Positions 49,099 through 57,840 of a DNA stretch of 64,000 nucleotides are shown piece by piece. The notes under the pieces were generated by a model that saw only the letters and a program-made list of their open reading frames with translations, made no database searches and had not been told where the DNA came from. The DNA is from WRDF01 sp031552235 (GTDB lineage: Bacteria > Bacteroidota > Bacteroidia > Bacteroidales > Rikenellaceae), in assembly GCA_031552235.1 (NCBI GenBank), contig JAVBMR010000026.1, positions 1-64,000 of the forward strand, read 5' to 3'. Position 1 is the stretch's first letter, and the number at the start of each line of letters is the position of its first letter. A program made the translations under genes and the position numbers.

Positions 49099-50883
49099 AT
49101 GAACATCGAAAAATTCATCCAGGAGCAGGCCGCCGCGAGCATAGAGACGCTTTACGGGAAGGTCGGCGACGAACTGATACAGGTGCAGAAAACGCGCAAG
49201 GAGTTCGAGGGCGACTACACATTGGTGGTATTCCCGCTTCTGAAAGCCAGCCGCAAATCGCCCGAAATGACCGCTGCGGAGATAGGCGAACACATGACCG
49301 CTGCCAGCCCCGCCCTGAACGGGTTCAACGTGATAAAGGGCTTCCTGAACCTGGCGCTCGATCCCGCGTTCTGGGGCGCGAGGTTTGCGGAAATCGCCGC
49401 GGATGAGAAATTCGGTCTCGGACAGCCTTCGGGACGCACGGTCATGGTGGAGTATTCTTCTCCCAATACCAACAAGCCGCTCCATCTGGGGCATATCCGC
49501 AATAACCTGTTAGGGTATTCGGTGGCCTCGATCCTTGCCGCCAACGGCAACGAAGTGATCAAAGCAAACCTTATCAACGACCGCGGCATCCATATCTGCA
49601 AAAGCATGCTTGCGTGGCAGCTTTACGGCGGCGGCGAAACCCCCGAAAGCAGCGGCATGAAGGGCGACCACCTGGTGGGGAAATATTACGTGGAGTTCGA
49701 CAAGCACTATAAGGCCGAGATAAAAGAGCTTGCGGCGCAGGGCATGGCCGAGGACGAGGCGAAGCAAAACGCGCCCCTGATGCTCGCGGCGCAGGAGATG
49801 CTCCGCAAATGGGAGGCCAAAGACCCCGAAACCATCGCCCTGTGGGAAACGATGAACGGCTGGGTTTACGAGGGTTTCGATAAAACGTACAAAGACCTCG
49901 GCGTGGATTTCGATAAGGTTTATTACGAGTCGCAGACATACCTGTTGGGCAAAAATATCGTTGAGGAAGGCCTCGCCAAAGGCGTGCTATATCGCCGCGA
50001 GGACGGTTCGGTGTGGATAGACCTCACGGCCGACGGGCTCGACGAAAAGTTGCTGCTCCGCTCCGACGGCACTTCGGTCTACATGACACAGGACCTCGGT
50101 ACGGCATACCAGCGCTTCGAGCAGTATAAGCTCGACGAATTAATATACGTGGTGGGCAACGAGCAGAACTACCACTTCCAGGTGCTGAAGCTGGTGCTGA
50201 AAAAGTTGGGTTACGACTGGGCCGACCACATCTACCATCTCTCTTACGGTATGGTCGAGCTTCCCGAGGGCAAAATGAAGTCGCGCGAAGGGACGGTTGT
50301 CGATGCCGACGACCTGATGGACGGGATGGTGGCCGAAGCGCGCCAGATGTCGGAAGAGTTGGGCAAACTTGACGGATGCACCGAAGAGCAGGCCGAGGCT
50401 GTGGGCCGCATGGTAGGCCTCGGGGCCTTGAAGTACTTCATCCTCAAGGTCGACCCCAAGAAGACGATGCTGTTCGACCCGCGCGAGTCCATCGATTTCA
50501 ACGGGAATACCGGGCCGTTCATCCAATACACCCACGCGCGTATCCGTTCGGTGTTGCGCAAAGCCGACGAAACAGGCGTGGACTATTCGGGCAAGGTCGA
50601 CCCCAATGCAGGGTTCGTACAGGCCGAAATAGAGATTATAAAGCAACTGGCGGACTACCCGTCGGTGGTGTGCGCGGCAGGCGAAACGCTGTCGCCGTCG
50701 CTCGTGGCGGCCTATGTTTACGACCTTGCCAAACTTTATAACGGATACTACCACGACCACCAGATCATGCGCGAGGAGAACCAGGCGGTACGCCGCATGA
50801 GGCTGCAACTTTGTTTGCAGGTGGCCCGCATGATAAGATCGGGGATGGCACTGCTCGGCATCGACGTCCCCGAAAGGATGTAA
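49099..50883 (+). CDS. argS: Arginyl-tRNA synthetase
   Basis: The 594-residue class I synthetase charges tRNA-Arg. The HIGH-type motif is HLGH in SSPNTNKPLHLGHIRN (about residue 130). The KMSKS-like site is KMKSREG (about residue 394). The C-terminal DALR anticodon-binding domain includes FIQYTHARIRSVLRKA and the end of the protein. The length is standard. It is transcribed from the family D palindrome, the same repeat type that precedes the tRNA-Arg gene at 39.9 kb. It is a single gene followed by a family C repeat. Confidence 0.97.
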   Translation: MNIEKFIQEQAAASIETLYGKVGDELIQVQKTRKEFEGDYTLVVFPLLKASRKSPEMTAAEIGEHMTAASPALNGFNVIKGFLNLALDPAFWGARFAEIAADEKFGLGQPSGRTVMVEYSSPNTNKPLHLGHIRNNLLGYSVASILAANGNEVIKANLINDRGIHICKSMLAWQLYGGGETPESSGMKGDHLVGKYYVEFDKHYKAEIKELAAQGMAEDEAKQNAPLMLAAQEMLRKWEAKDPETIALWETMNGWVYEGFDKTYKDLGVDFDKVYYESQTYLLGKNIVEEGLAKGVLYRREDGSVWIDLTADGLDEKLLLRSDGTSVYMTQDLGTAYQRFEQYKLDELIYVVGNEQNYHFQVLKLVLKKLGYDWADHIYHLSYGMVELPEGKMKSREGTVVDADDLMDGMVAEARQMSEELGKLDGCTEEQAEAVGRMVGLGALKYFILKVDPKKTMLFDPRESIDFNGNTGPFIQYTHARIRSVLRKADETGVDYSGKVDPNAGFVQAEIEIIKQLADYPSVVCAAGETLSPSLVAAYVYDLAKLYNGYYHDHQIMREENQAVRRMRLQLCLQVARMIRSGMALLGIDVPERM

Positions 50884-50938
50884 GTCGCTCCCGCGACACG
50901 GATAGAGCGTCGTGGTTGCCTCGCACCACAATGTTCTG
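50884..50938. repeat. Dispersed repeat family C, copy
   Basis: GTCGCTCCCGCGACACGG, ATAGAG and CTCGCACCACAATGTTCTGG. It begins at the base after the argS stop codon with a GTCGC-TCCC-GCGAC hairpin, equivalent to GTGCC-TTCC-GGCAC of the 24844 copy. The compensating changes keep the stem. Confidence 0.62.
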
Positions 50939-51054
50939 GTGCGGATTGGCGTCACTGCCTCTCCCGAAAGGATATAAGTCGCCGGTGCGGAGCGGGCCGG
51001 GATTAACTTACAGATATTCCTGTCCGGATGTGTATTGTAAATTGCCGGATATTA

Positions 51055-51082
51055 AAGCGGGCCTCCGAAAAGAGGCCCGCTT
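51055..51082. terminator. Terminator between argS and the SRPBCC gene
   Basis: AAGCGGGCCTC / GAGGCCCGCTT, 11-bp stem with a 6-nt loop, 19 bp past the SRPBCC stop codon on the minus strand. Confidence 0.82.
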
Positions 51083-51101
51083 CTGTTTGTTCCGCGTAGG
51101 G

Positions 51102-51509
51102 TTACGGTATCGAGTTGAACGTCGCGGCAACCTGCTCGGCTATCTGGTCTACGGCCTGCTGGAGTTTGCTCCCGACCATCATCTTCATCATCATGTTGAG
51201 GTTGGCGTGGAGTACGATACGCATTCTCGTGTCGGATTCGCCCGCCTCTTTCAGCTGCATCCAGAACGTGAAGTCTATCGGTGAACCGTCTTCCCCCGCG
51301 ATCTTCACGAGTTCGTTCTCGACCCGCTCCACGATCCGCAGCCGCACCGGGAAGCCCTTGGCCGTGAAGGAACAGGTGTCGGCATCGGCCTGCCACCCCT
51401 CCACCTTGTCCCGGAGTATGGGCGTGAAATTCGAGAAATCGGAAACCACGGTATAGACCATCGCCGCCGGTTTCAGTATCTGCTGCTGTTTGCTTTCGTA
51501 TTTTTCCAT
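51102..51509 (-). CDS. SRPBCC (START-like) family protein
   Basis: The 135-residue single-domain protein has the helix-grip pattern of the SRPBCC superfamily: an N-terminal strand (KYESKQQQILKPAAMVYTVV), a middle beta sheet (ADTCSFTAKGFPVRLRIVER) and a long C-terminal helix (LQQAVDQIAEQVAATFNSI). Such proteins bind hydrophobic ligands or form cyclase-like pockets. The ligand is not predictable. The cluster of methionines (NLNMMMKMMVGS) before the last helix is unusual. It is a single gene with its own terminator and no signal peptide. Confidence 0.72.
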   Translation of the reverse strand: MEKYESKQQQILKPAAMVYTVVSDFSNFTPILRDKVEGWQADADTCSFTAKGFPVRLRIVERVENELVKIAGEDGSPIDFTFWMQLKEAGESDTRMRIVLHANLNMMMKMMVGSKLQQAVDQIAEQVAATFNSIP

Positions 51510-51539
51510 AAAATTGCATTCGATTATTTAGCGGCACGA

Positions 51540-51602
51540 CGCCGGCGGAGGCAAAATGAGCTTTAGCGAATTACAGTCCTCCGCGCCGGGTGGCGTCGGG
51601 CT
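51540..51602. repeat. Core module of repeat family B
   Basis: CGACGCCGGCGGAGG ... CCTCCGCGCCGGG, TGGCGTCGGGCTGTCGG: the internal hairpin of family B without its terminal repeats. It lies between the SRPBCC and pyrE genes. Confidence 0.55.
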
Positions 51603-51633
51603 GTCGGCCCTGAGAAACAAGGCCGAGATTCTT

Positions 51634-52266
51634 TTATTTCTTCCAATTTGCCGGATCGGTGCGCCATTCGCGCAGGGTTTCGAGGTCCGATGCGCTCACG
51701 TAGCCGTCTTCGACCGCCAGTTCGAGCATGGCGTTATAGTTGCTCAGTGTGTCGAGTTTGACGCCCGCCTTTGCGAAGTTTTCTTCCGCGGCCGGGAATC
51801 CGTAAGTGAAGATCGCTGCCATGCCGAGTACTTCGCAGCCTGCGTCGCGCAGGGCCTCAACGGCGTTCAGCGAGCTGCCGCCGGTGGACACGAGGTCTTC
51901 GACCACGACCACCCTGGCCCCTTTTTCGAATACGCCCTCCACCTGGTTGCTAAGTCCGTGGCTTTTGGGCGCCGAACGCACATAGATGAAAGGTTTGCCA
52001 ATCTTCTCGGCCACCAGCACGCCGTGGGCTATCGCCCCTGTGGCCACGCCGGCTATAACGTCCGCATCGGGATATTTTTCGGCGATCAGCGCGGCGAAAG
52101 CCTCGTAGATCTGTTTGCGCACCGCCGGATATGACAGCGTCGCGCGGTTATCACAGTAAATCGGAGAGTACCACCCCGAAGCCCATGTAAAAAAATTTGC
52201 AGGACTGAGTTTTATTGCCTTAATTTGTAATAGGGACCGGGCTATTTCCTGTGCCGTGTTTTTCAT
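51634..52266 (-). CDS. pyrE: Orotate phosphoribosyltransferase
   Basis: The ATG at 52266 gives 210 residues, the normal PyrE length. The PRPP-binding motif is VVVEDLVSTGGSS (about 120-132). The catalytic loop segment is FIYVRSAPKSHG. It converts orotate and PRPP to orotidine monophosphate in pyrimidine synthesis. Only 12 bp separate its start codon from the start codon of the divergent Nudix gene, so each promoter must lie within the other gene. The longer minus-strand frame to 52677 is antisense to Nudix and was rejected. Confidence 0.95.
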   Translation of the reverse strand: MKNTAQEIARSLLQIKAIKLSPANFFTWASGWYSPIYCDNRATLSYPAVRKQIYEAFAALIAEKYPDADVIAGVATGAIAHGVLVAEKIGKPFIYVRSAPKSHGLSNQVEGVFEKGARVVVVEDLVSTGGSSLNAVEALRDAGCEVLGMAAIFTYGFPAAEENFAKAGVKLDTLSNYNAMLELAVEDGYVSASDLETLREWRTDPANWKK

Positions 52267-52278
52267 AAACTGGATCGT

Positions 52279-52911
52279 ATGTATTTCGTATATTATAAAG
52301 ACAGGGTCGTTAACTTTACCGACCGTCCCGCCATAGGGTGCGACGGTGTGGTCGAACTGCCTGCGGGCGAGAAGATCGGCATCGCAAAGATGCTCGAAAA
52401 TCTTGAGAATAGCAAGCATCTTTGCGTAATATCGCCCGAGCCGGAGCGTGCTTTCGAACTTTTCGCCTCGCAGTTCACACTTGTCGAGGCGGCCGGGGGT
52501 GTTGTGGAGAACGACCGCGAAGAGATACTGGTTATATACCGGAACAACCGCTGGGATCTTCCGAAAGGGCATGTCGAGAAGGGCGAAAGTTTCATGGCCG
52601 CCGCCGCAAGGGAGGTGGAGGAGGAAACCGGACTGCAAAATATCGAAGTGAACGGGCCTCTGGTCACGACATACCATTTCTATCCCCTCGAAGGCAGGTG
52701 GATACTCAAGCGAACGTGGTGGTTCTCGATGACCGGCGGCGAAGGCGAACCAGTGCCCCAGTCCGAAGAAGGCATCACGAGGGTTAAGTGGATACCTTCA
52801 GCCGATGTGCCGGAATATGCGTCGCAGACTTTCGCTTCGGTGCGCGAGGTGCTGCGGCTGGCACGCCCCGACGACGAAAATATACTGCATCTGGAGAATA
52901 TTATCCCGTAA
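52279..52911 (+). CDS. Nudix hydrolase
   Basis: In this 210-residue protein the Nudix box is complete at residues 97-119 (G97 ... E103 ... REVEEETGL at 111-119), which binds Mg2+ and hydrolyses nucleoside diphosphates linked to another moiety. The N-terminal 70 residues (MYFVYYKDRVVNFTD) are an added domain outside the Nudix fold. The substrate is unknown. It diverges from pyrE with a 12-bp gap and is 58 bp upstream of the first glycosyltransferase gene. A link with pyrimidine nucleotide metabolism is suggested only by position. Confidence 0.9.
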   Translation: MYFVYYKDRVVNFTDRPAIGCDGVVELPAGEKIGIAKMLENLENSKHLCVISPEPERAFELFASQFTLVEAAGGVVENDREEILVIYRNNRWDLPKGHVEKGESFMAAAAREVEEETGLQNIEVNGPLVTTYHFYPLEGRWILKRTWWFSMTGGEGEPVPQSEEGITRVKWIPSADVPEYASQTFASVREVLRLARPDDENILHLENIIP

Positions 52912-52969
52912 GGGCCTTGGCCGGGATCGCAGCCCCGTTTTTACTAACGTTACACTTGTTTTAACCCCG

Positions 52970-54025
52970 ATGGAACAGCCCAAGCCGCTCATATCCGTGA
53001 TTATCCCCGTCTATAACGTCGCGGGTTATCTGGAGCCGTGCCTGGAATCGGTTTGTGCCCAGACATATGAGAACATCGAAATCGTGGCGGTCAATGACGG
53101 CAGTACGGACAGTTCGCCCGATATCCTGCGACGGTTCGCCGAAAAAGACCCGAGGGTCGTTGTCGTTGACAAAGAGAACGAGGGGCTGATGCTCGCCCGC
53201 CGCGACGGGATCATGAGGTCTACGGGTGAGTTTATCTTCTGGGTCGACGGCGACGACCATATTTCTTTGGATTGCGTGGCCAACCTTTATGATGCCATAG
53301 TCCGCGAGGGATGCGACGTGGCTTCGGCGCAGAGGGTCAGGGTATGCCATAACTATATCTCGACCGACGGTTTCATGGAGCCGCGCCTGATGGATAACCG
53401 GGAATTCATAAACATATTGCTGCTGCACCGGCATGTGACGGTCGGCGGAAAACTTTACCGCCGCAGCCTGTGGGACGGCCTCGGCTATTATGAGGAAATA
53501 AGCCTCGGCGAGGATTTCATCCTGAACCTCGAACTCGCGCTGGGGCCGGCATCCCCGTCGATAGTGTTTGCGGACAATGCGTTTTACTTTTACGTGCAGC
53601 GTCCCGGCTCGATGATAAGGCATAAGGATGACTTTGCCTACCTTGAGAATTTCATGGGAAGGGTTGCCGAAATAGTCTCGAAACACAAACCCTGCGGGGA
53701 TGGGTTGGATGTTTTGATAATCGCCGAGCGTGCCTTGAGGTTCTATGTATATATCAAAAAAAGCCGCAACGAGTGGAAAGGCGACACGCCCTTGTACGCC
53801 GCCGTAAGAGAAGAGGTGCTGGCATCGGAGAAAGCGCTCGGGGACTTTATCCCGGTAGCCGTGATAACCAGCATAAAGCTCTATCGCCATAAAAGGAATA
53901 AAGCGCTGATAAACCTGACAGCGGCGTTCAGGCGGATAAGGTACAGCCTGCGCCGCAGGCATTCCGCGTTCGACGCGTCAGGCGTTCCGATGGCCCCTTC
54001 GGCGAAGATTCCCGTTAAACGTTAG
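52970..54025 (+). CDS. Glycosyltransferase family 2
   Basis: From the ATG at 52970 the protein has 351 residues. The GT2 GT-A fold starts with ISVIIPVYNVAGYLEPCLES and has VNDGSTD (41-47) and the metal-binding DGDDH (93-97). It transfers an activated sugar to an acceptor such as a surface glycan. There is no membrane segment in the catalytic part; the C-terminal basic region (HKRNKALINLTAAFRRIRYSLRRR) could attach to the membrane. The frame from 52805 runs over the end of Nudix and was rejected. The next gene, 17 bp downstream, is a paralogue. Confidence 0.88.
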   Translation: MEQPKPLISVIIPVYNVAGYLEPCLESVCAQTYENIEIVAVNDGSTDSSPDILRRFAEKDPRVVVVDKENEGLMLARRDGIMRSTGEFIFWVDGDDHISLDCVANLYDAIVREGCDVASAQRVRVCHNYISTDGFMEPRLMDNREFINILLLHRHVTVGGKLYRRSLWDGLGYYEEISLGEDFILNLELALGPASPSIVFADNAFYFYVQRPGSMIRHKDDFAYLENFMGRVAEIVSKHKPCGDGLDVLIIAERALRFYVYIKKSRNEWKGDTPLYAAVREEVLASEKALGDFIPVAVITSIKLYRHKRNKALINLTAAFRRIRYSLRRRHSAFDASGVPMAPSAKIPVKR

Positions 54026-54042
54026 TGTAAAACAACCCGGAA

Positions 54043-55107
54043 GTGGAAAGATCGCCGCTCGTGTCCGTCATAGTGACGGTTTATAACCTTGAGTTTTATC
54101 TGGGCGACTGCCTTATGTCCATAGTCGGCCAAACATATGGCAACCTTGAAATATTGATAGTCAACGACGGCAGTACCGACGGCTCGTTGGCTGTAGCAGG
54201 GCGCTTCGCGGCATCTGACGCACGCGTGCGCATAGTGGACAAGGCCAACGAAGGGTTGACACTCACGCGCAAACGAGGGCTTGAAGAATCGAAAGGCGAG
54301 TACGTTTGCTGGATCGACGGCGACGACTATATTCAGCCGGACTATATAGAAAAACTGCTTGGGGCGATGCGGCGGTATGACTGCGACTCGGCAGCAGGCG
54401 AACTGATGAAAGTCAGCGGCAGGGTCGGTACCGTGCTTCAAAGCCCGGCCGCGGATTTTTATTCGCCAAAGGAATTTGCGGAGAGCCTGCTGTTGGATAA
54501 GGTTTTTGCCAACCTGTCGGGAAGGATATATAAGCGCGGATTGGTCGAGGGGCTTGTGTGGCATCCGCAGATCACATTGTGGGAAGATTTCATAACCAAC
54601 ATACAGGTGGCCTTGAAGCCGGGCTATAAAGGTATGTGCACTGTGCGCGACGCCTTTTATTATTACATGCAGTATCCCGGTTCCATGCGCCGCAGAAGGG
54701 TGGAATATGAATACATAGAGAATTTCATCGGGTGTTCGGAGGCCCTTTTCAACCGTTTGGAAGATACGGCGCGTTTATACCGGCCCGAGCGCGTGGCGAA
54801 CATGACGGAGCGCCATTATGTCTACCTGCGTATACTGAGCAACCCATGGAGGGGCGACAACGGCCTGTCGGTCGGGATGCGCGATATTCTTCTCGACAAC
54901 CGCACGGCGGTCAAAGGCAAGATTCCGTGGCTTGTCAGGCAGGCGACGCTGCTTTATCCGAACCGCCGATGCTTCTTCATTGTGAAAATACTCGTGACCC
55001 TGTGCAAATGGGGCAACAGCTTCGGCAAACGCCGCGGCGCGGAGAAAGTAAAATATGCCATTCCGGAGCCCGGCGAAAACGCCTGCCCGCAAATCCTTCG
55101 AAAGTAG
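54043..55107 (+). CDS. Glycosyltransferase family 2 (paralogue of the preceding gene)
   Basis: The product has 354 residues starting at GTG (54043); no ATG is available near the conserved N-terminus MERSPLVSVIVTVYNL. It has VNDGSTD (40-46) and DGDDY (92-96) like its neighbour. Both share the same overall plan, including a basic C-terminal region and matching segments such as FYYYMQYPGSM against FYFYVQRPGSM, so they arose by tandem duplication. The pair probably adds successive sugars to one surface polysaccharide or lipid. No flippase or polymerase is nearby. Confidence 0.87.
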   Translation: MERSPLVSVIVTVYNLEFYLGDCLMSIVGQTYGNLEILIVNDGSTDGSLAVAGRFAASDARVRIVDKANEGLTLTRKRGLEESKGEYVCWIDGDDYIQPDYIEKLLGAMRRYDCDSAAGELMKVSGRVGTVLQSPAADFYSPKEFAESLLLDKVFANLSGRIYKRGLVEGLVWHPQITLWEDFITNIQVALKPGYKGMCTVRDAFYYYMQYPGSMRRRRVEYEYIENFIGCSEALFNRLEDTARLYRPERVANMTERHYVYLRILSNPWRGDNGLSVGMRDILLDNRTAVKGKIPWLVRQATLLYPNRRCFFIVKILVTLCKWGNSFGKRRGAEKVKYAIPEPGENACPQILRK

Positions 55108-55115
55108 TGCTTTTT

Positions 55116-55357
55116 GAAACAGGATTATCCCGTTTCAATTTGTAATTTCTCCGCCGAAGAGAATGTCTGGCTGTACAAAATACTTTTGTTAACGAATCAA
55201 AAAAACGATTCGTTTTCCTCCTCCTGGCGGGGCATAGCCTGCAAGCAGTCTCTGCTCCCGCTGCGAGCGTCGGTTCAGGCGCCCCTGCCCCCCTCGGGGG
55301 CGCCTGACGGCCTTCGAAGAAGGCCGAACAATATTTAAAGGGATAATTCAGTTTTGA
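55116..55357. repeat. Dispersed repeat family E, copy 2 (about 240 bp)
   Basis: Left end GAAACAGGATTATCCCGTTT (55116). Right end ATTTAAAGGGATAATTCAGTT (about 55333-55353), inverted. The interior includes AACGAATC-AAAAAAAC-GATTCGTT, and CAGGCGCCCC...GGGGGCGCCTG followed by GGCCTTC-GAA-GAAGGCC. A similar CGGGCGTTCC...GGAGCGCCCG hairpin is at about 45020-45055 upstream of dsbD. Confidence 0.55.
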
Positions 55358-55398
55358 AATTTCCGCCCTCGTTTGCAAAAGAAAGGCCGGCAGGAATG

Positions 55399-55424
55399 AA
55401 AAACGAGGCGTGAAGCCTCGTTTT
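55399..55424 (-). terminator. Terminator of the porX-tsaE operon
   Basis: AAAAACGAGGC pairs with GCCTCGTTTT around GTGAA; 50 bp past the tsaE stop on the minus strand. Confidence 0.82.
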
Positions 55425-55473
55425 CTGATTGTATACTGTGCCGCCAAGTTGTCCGCGCGGCGCCTGTATCATG

Positions 55474-55902
55474 TCATTCTATGGTGATCGTCCTGCTGTC
55501 CTCGTCTTCTGGATGGGTCGCTATCGTGACGCGCAGCGCGTCTTCGGGCAGCAGTTCCTCGATTTTCTCAGGCCATTCTACGAGGCATAGGTCGCCGCTG
55601 TAGAAATACTCCTCATACCCCATGTCGTACACCTCGGACAGTTTGTCGATGCGGTAGAAATCGAAATGGTTCACCGGGTTGCCGCCGGCGTCCAGATACT
55701 GGTTTATCAGGGCGAACGTGGGGCTGGTCACGTTGTCGGTGATCCCGAGCTGCGAGGCGAGCTCGCGCACGAGCGTGGTCTTGCCTGCCCCCATAGGCCC
55801 GAAAAGCGCCACTACCGACACGCCGCGCCGGCGGATTATCGCGAGCAGCCTCTCAGCCGCCTCCGGCAGGTCGTCTATAGAATCGAGTTCGATGGTTTCC
55901 AT
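55474..55902 (-). CDS. tsaE: tRNA threonylcarbamoyladenosine synthesis ATPase TsaE
   Basis: The 142-residue ATPase has the P-loop GPMGAGKTT at residues 35-43, SPTFALINQY (switch-like segment) and LCLVEWPEKIEELLPEDALRV. TsaE works with TsaB and TsaD to place the t6A modification on tRNAs decoding ANN codons. The length is typical. It starts 9 bp after the porX stop codon and the two share a terminator, so they are co-transcribed. Confidence 0.94.
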   Translation of the reverse strand: METIELDSIDDLPEAAERLLAIIRRRGVSVVALFGPMGAGKTTLVRELASQLGITDNVTSPTFALINQYLDAGGNPVNHFDFYRIDKLSEVYDMGYEEYFYSGDLCLVEWPEKIEELLPEDALRVTIATHPEDEDSRTITIE

Positions 55903-55911
55903 GGGGCAAAA

Positions 55912-57471
55912 TTACGCATTTTTCGGCTTCAGCACAATGAACGGCACTATCATTTCCTCCATCGAGATGCCGCCGTGCTGAAAAGTGCCGCGGTAGTAGC
56001 GTACAAAGCGGTTGGTGTCGTTGGGGTAGACGAAGAAGTCGCGGTTGTAGGCGAATACGTAAGTCGAGGTTATGTTGCTCTTCGGGAGCTGTATCTCCTC
56101 GGGCTTGGTCACCACGAACATCTCCTTGTCGTTGAACTGGAGGTTGCGGCCGGTCTTGTAGCGCAGGTTGCTCGACGTTTCGCGGTCGCCGACGACTTTC
56201 ACCGGATTGTCCACCCTGATCGTGCCGTGGTCGGTGGTGATGATAACCTTGTGGCCCCTTTCCGAGAGCAGTTTGAGCAGGATGAACAGGTCGGAATGCT
56301 CGAACCACGAGCGCGTGAGCGAACGGAAAGCCGCGTCGTCCTCGGTCAGCTCGCGGATTATCTCGGTTTCGGTGCGTGCGTGCGAGAGGATGTCGAGGAA
56401 GTTGTAGACTATGACCGAAAAATCGGCGTCGTACACGCGGTTTATGTTGTCTATCAGCTTGCGTCCCGCCTCGGGGCGCACGAGCTTGTCGAACGTCATT
56501 CTGTATGTCTTGCCGTTCGACTGGAGCTGGCGTTTCAGGAAATCCTCCTCGAACTGGTTCTTGCCGCCCTCCTCGTTGTCGTTAAGCCAGAGGTTGGGCA
56601 TCAGCTTGTCTATCGCCAGCGGCATGAGGCCCGCGAAAATGGCGTTGCGCGCATATTGTGTGGCGGTGGGAAGGATCGAGCAGTAGAAGTCCTCGCGGTC
56701 GACGTCGAACCATCCGCGCAGCAGGGAACTTATAGCCCGCCACTGGTCATATCGGAAATTGTCGATGAGCAGCAGGGTCGTTTTGCTGTTCCTGTCGGCC
56801 ACCGGGAAGATGTCCGTGCGCATGAGCGTGTGCGACATGGTGGGCGTGTCGCTGCCCTTGCGGTTGATCCAGTCGGCGTAGTTGCGCCTCACGAATTTGG
56901 CGAACTCGTTATTGGCCTCGTTCTTCTGGTAGGCGAGGATCTCCTTGATGCTTTCGTCGTTCGAACTTTCCAGTTCTATCTCCCAGCCGACCAGTTTGCG
57001 GTAGATGTTGACCCAGTCGCCGAAGGTGTCCGCCTGCCCCAGCAGCGACGATATGTTGCCGAACTCGGCGCGGTAGTCGGCCGTGGTCTGTTCCGTAACG
57101 AGTTGCTGGCGGTGTACGTTCTTTTTTATAGAAAGAAGTACCTGGTTGGGGTTGATGGGCTTTATGAGATAGTCGGCGATCTTCGAGCCGATGGCCTTGT
57201 TCATAATGTTCTCCTCCTCGCTCTTGGTGACCATTATCACGGGGGTGGTGGGGCGCAGCTCCTTGATGGCCGGAAGCGTTTCGAGGCCGGTCATGCCGGG
57301 CATCATCTCGTCGAGGATGATGAGGTCGTAAGGGGTTTGGCGCACCATGTCGATGGCGTCGTAGCCGTTGTTGGATGTGTCGACGTCGTATCCCTTTTCC
57401 TTGAGGAACAGGATGTGGGGCTTGAGGAGTTCCACTTCGTCGTCGACCCAGAGTATCTTCGCTGTGTTCAT
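55912..57471 (-). CDS. porX: PorX-type response regulator with PglZ phosphatase domain
   Basis: The 519-residue protein joins a receiver domain (1-120; phospho-acceptor D54 in LIILDEMMPG, K104 in YLIKPINP) to a helical linker and an alkaline-phosphatase-fold PglZ domain. The PglZ domain has D237 in LLLIDNFRYDQWR, T271 in SILPTATQYARN (expected nucleophile) and TTDHGTIRV. PorX in Porphyromonas controls type IX secretion with PorY and SigP and acts on oligonucleotides. Here it is followed by tsaE; the kinase PorY and the secretion genes are not in the window. Confidence 0.94.
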   Translation of the reverse strand: MNTAKILWVDDEVELLKPHILFLKEKGYDVDTSNNGYDAIDMVRQTPYDLIILDEMMPGMTGLETLPAIKELRPTTPVIMVTKSEEENIMNKAIGSKIADYLIKPINPNQVLLSIKKNVHRQQLVTEQTTADYRAEFGNISSLLGQADTFGDWVNIYRKLVGWEIELESSNDESIKEILAYQKNEANNEFAKFVRRNYADWINRKGSDTPTMSHTLMRTDIFPVADRNSKTTLLLIDNFRYDQWRAISSLLRGWFDVDREDFYCSILPTATQYARNAIFAGLMPLAIDKLMPNLWLNDNEEGGKNQFEEDFLKRQLQSNGKTYRMTFDKLVRPEAGRKLIDNINRVYDADFSVIVYNFLDILSHARTETEIIRELTEDDAAFRSLTRSWFEHSDLFILLKLLSERGHKVIITTDHGTIRVDNPVKVVGDRETSSNLRYKTGRNLQFNDKEMFVVTKPEEIQLPKSNITSTYVFAYNRDFFVYPNDTNRFVRYYRGTFQHGGISMEEMIVPFIVLKPKNA

Positions 57472-57760
57472 AATCTGTATTTTCGGTTAGGCCAGCCGCC
57501 CGGGCGGCAACTGCAAAATTAACAAAGCGCGCCTCAATCCAATGCCCCGGCCGGAAGATTTTATTCGCAGGCGGGATAATAAAAAGATTCCGCGCACGTA
57601 TCTAATAACGCCGGCCTGGGGTTTATATTGCTTTGACGCAATTGAATTAACCGCAAGGTGTATTTTTCCAATAGCTTGTTTTCTGTATGGCATTAAAAAA
57701 CAGGCTATTTCGTGCGTGTACGGCCGATTTGATATTAATGACGATTTTTTTTGCAGACTG

Positions 57761-57793
57761 TTTGGATTTTAAATAAATAAAAGAGTATATTTG
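57761..57793 (+). promoter_or_regulatory. Promoter of the HU gene
   Basis: TTTG (57761-57764), 21-bp AT-rich spacer, TATATTTG (57786-57793), about 48 bp before the ATG at 57841. It is one of the best matches to the phylum consensus in this window. Confidence 0.78.
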
Positions 57794-57840
57794 CATCCTG
57801 TTTGAAAAGAAAAAACGTTAAATATTAATACATTACAGTA

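Noticed and set aside
55912..57471. PglZ domain as part of a phage-defence (BREX) system
   Set aside because: The receiver domain fusion and residues match PorX, and no BREX genes are near.
55666..57522. 618-codon plus-strand frame opposite porX and tsaE
   Set aside because: Antisense to two well-supported genes and rich in shadow-type residues.
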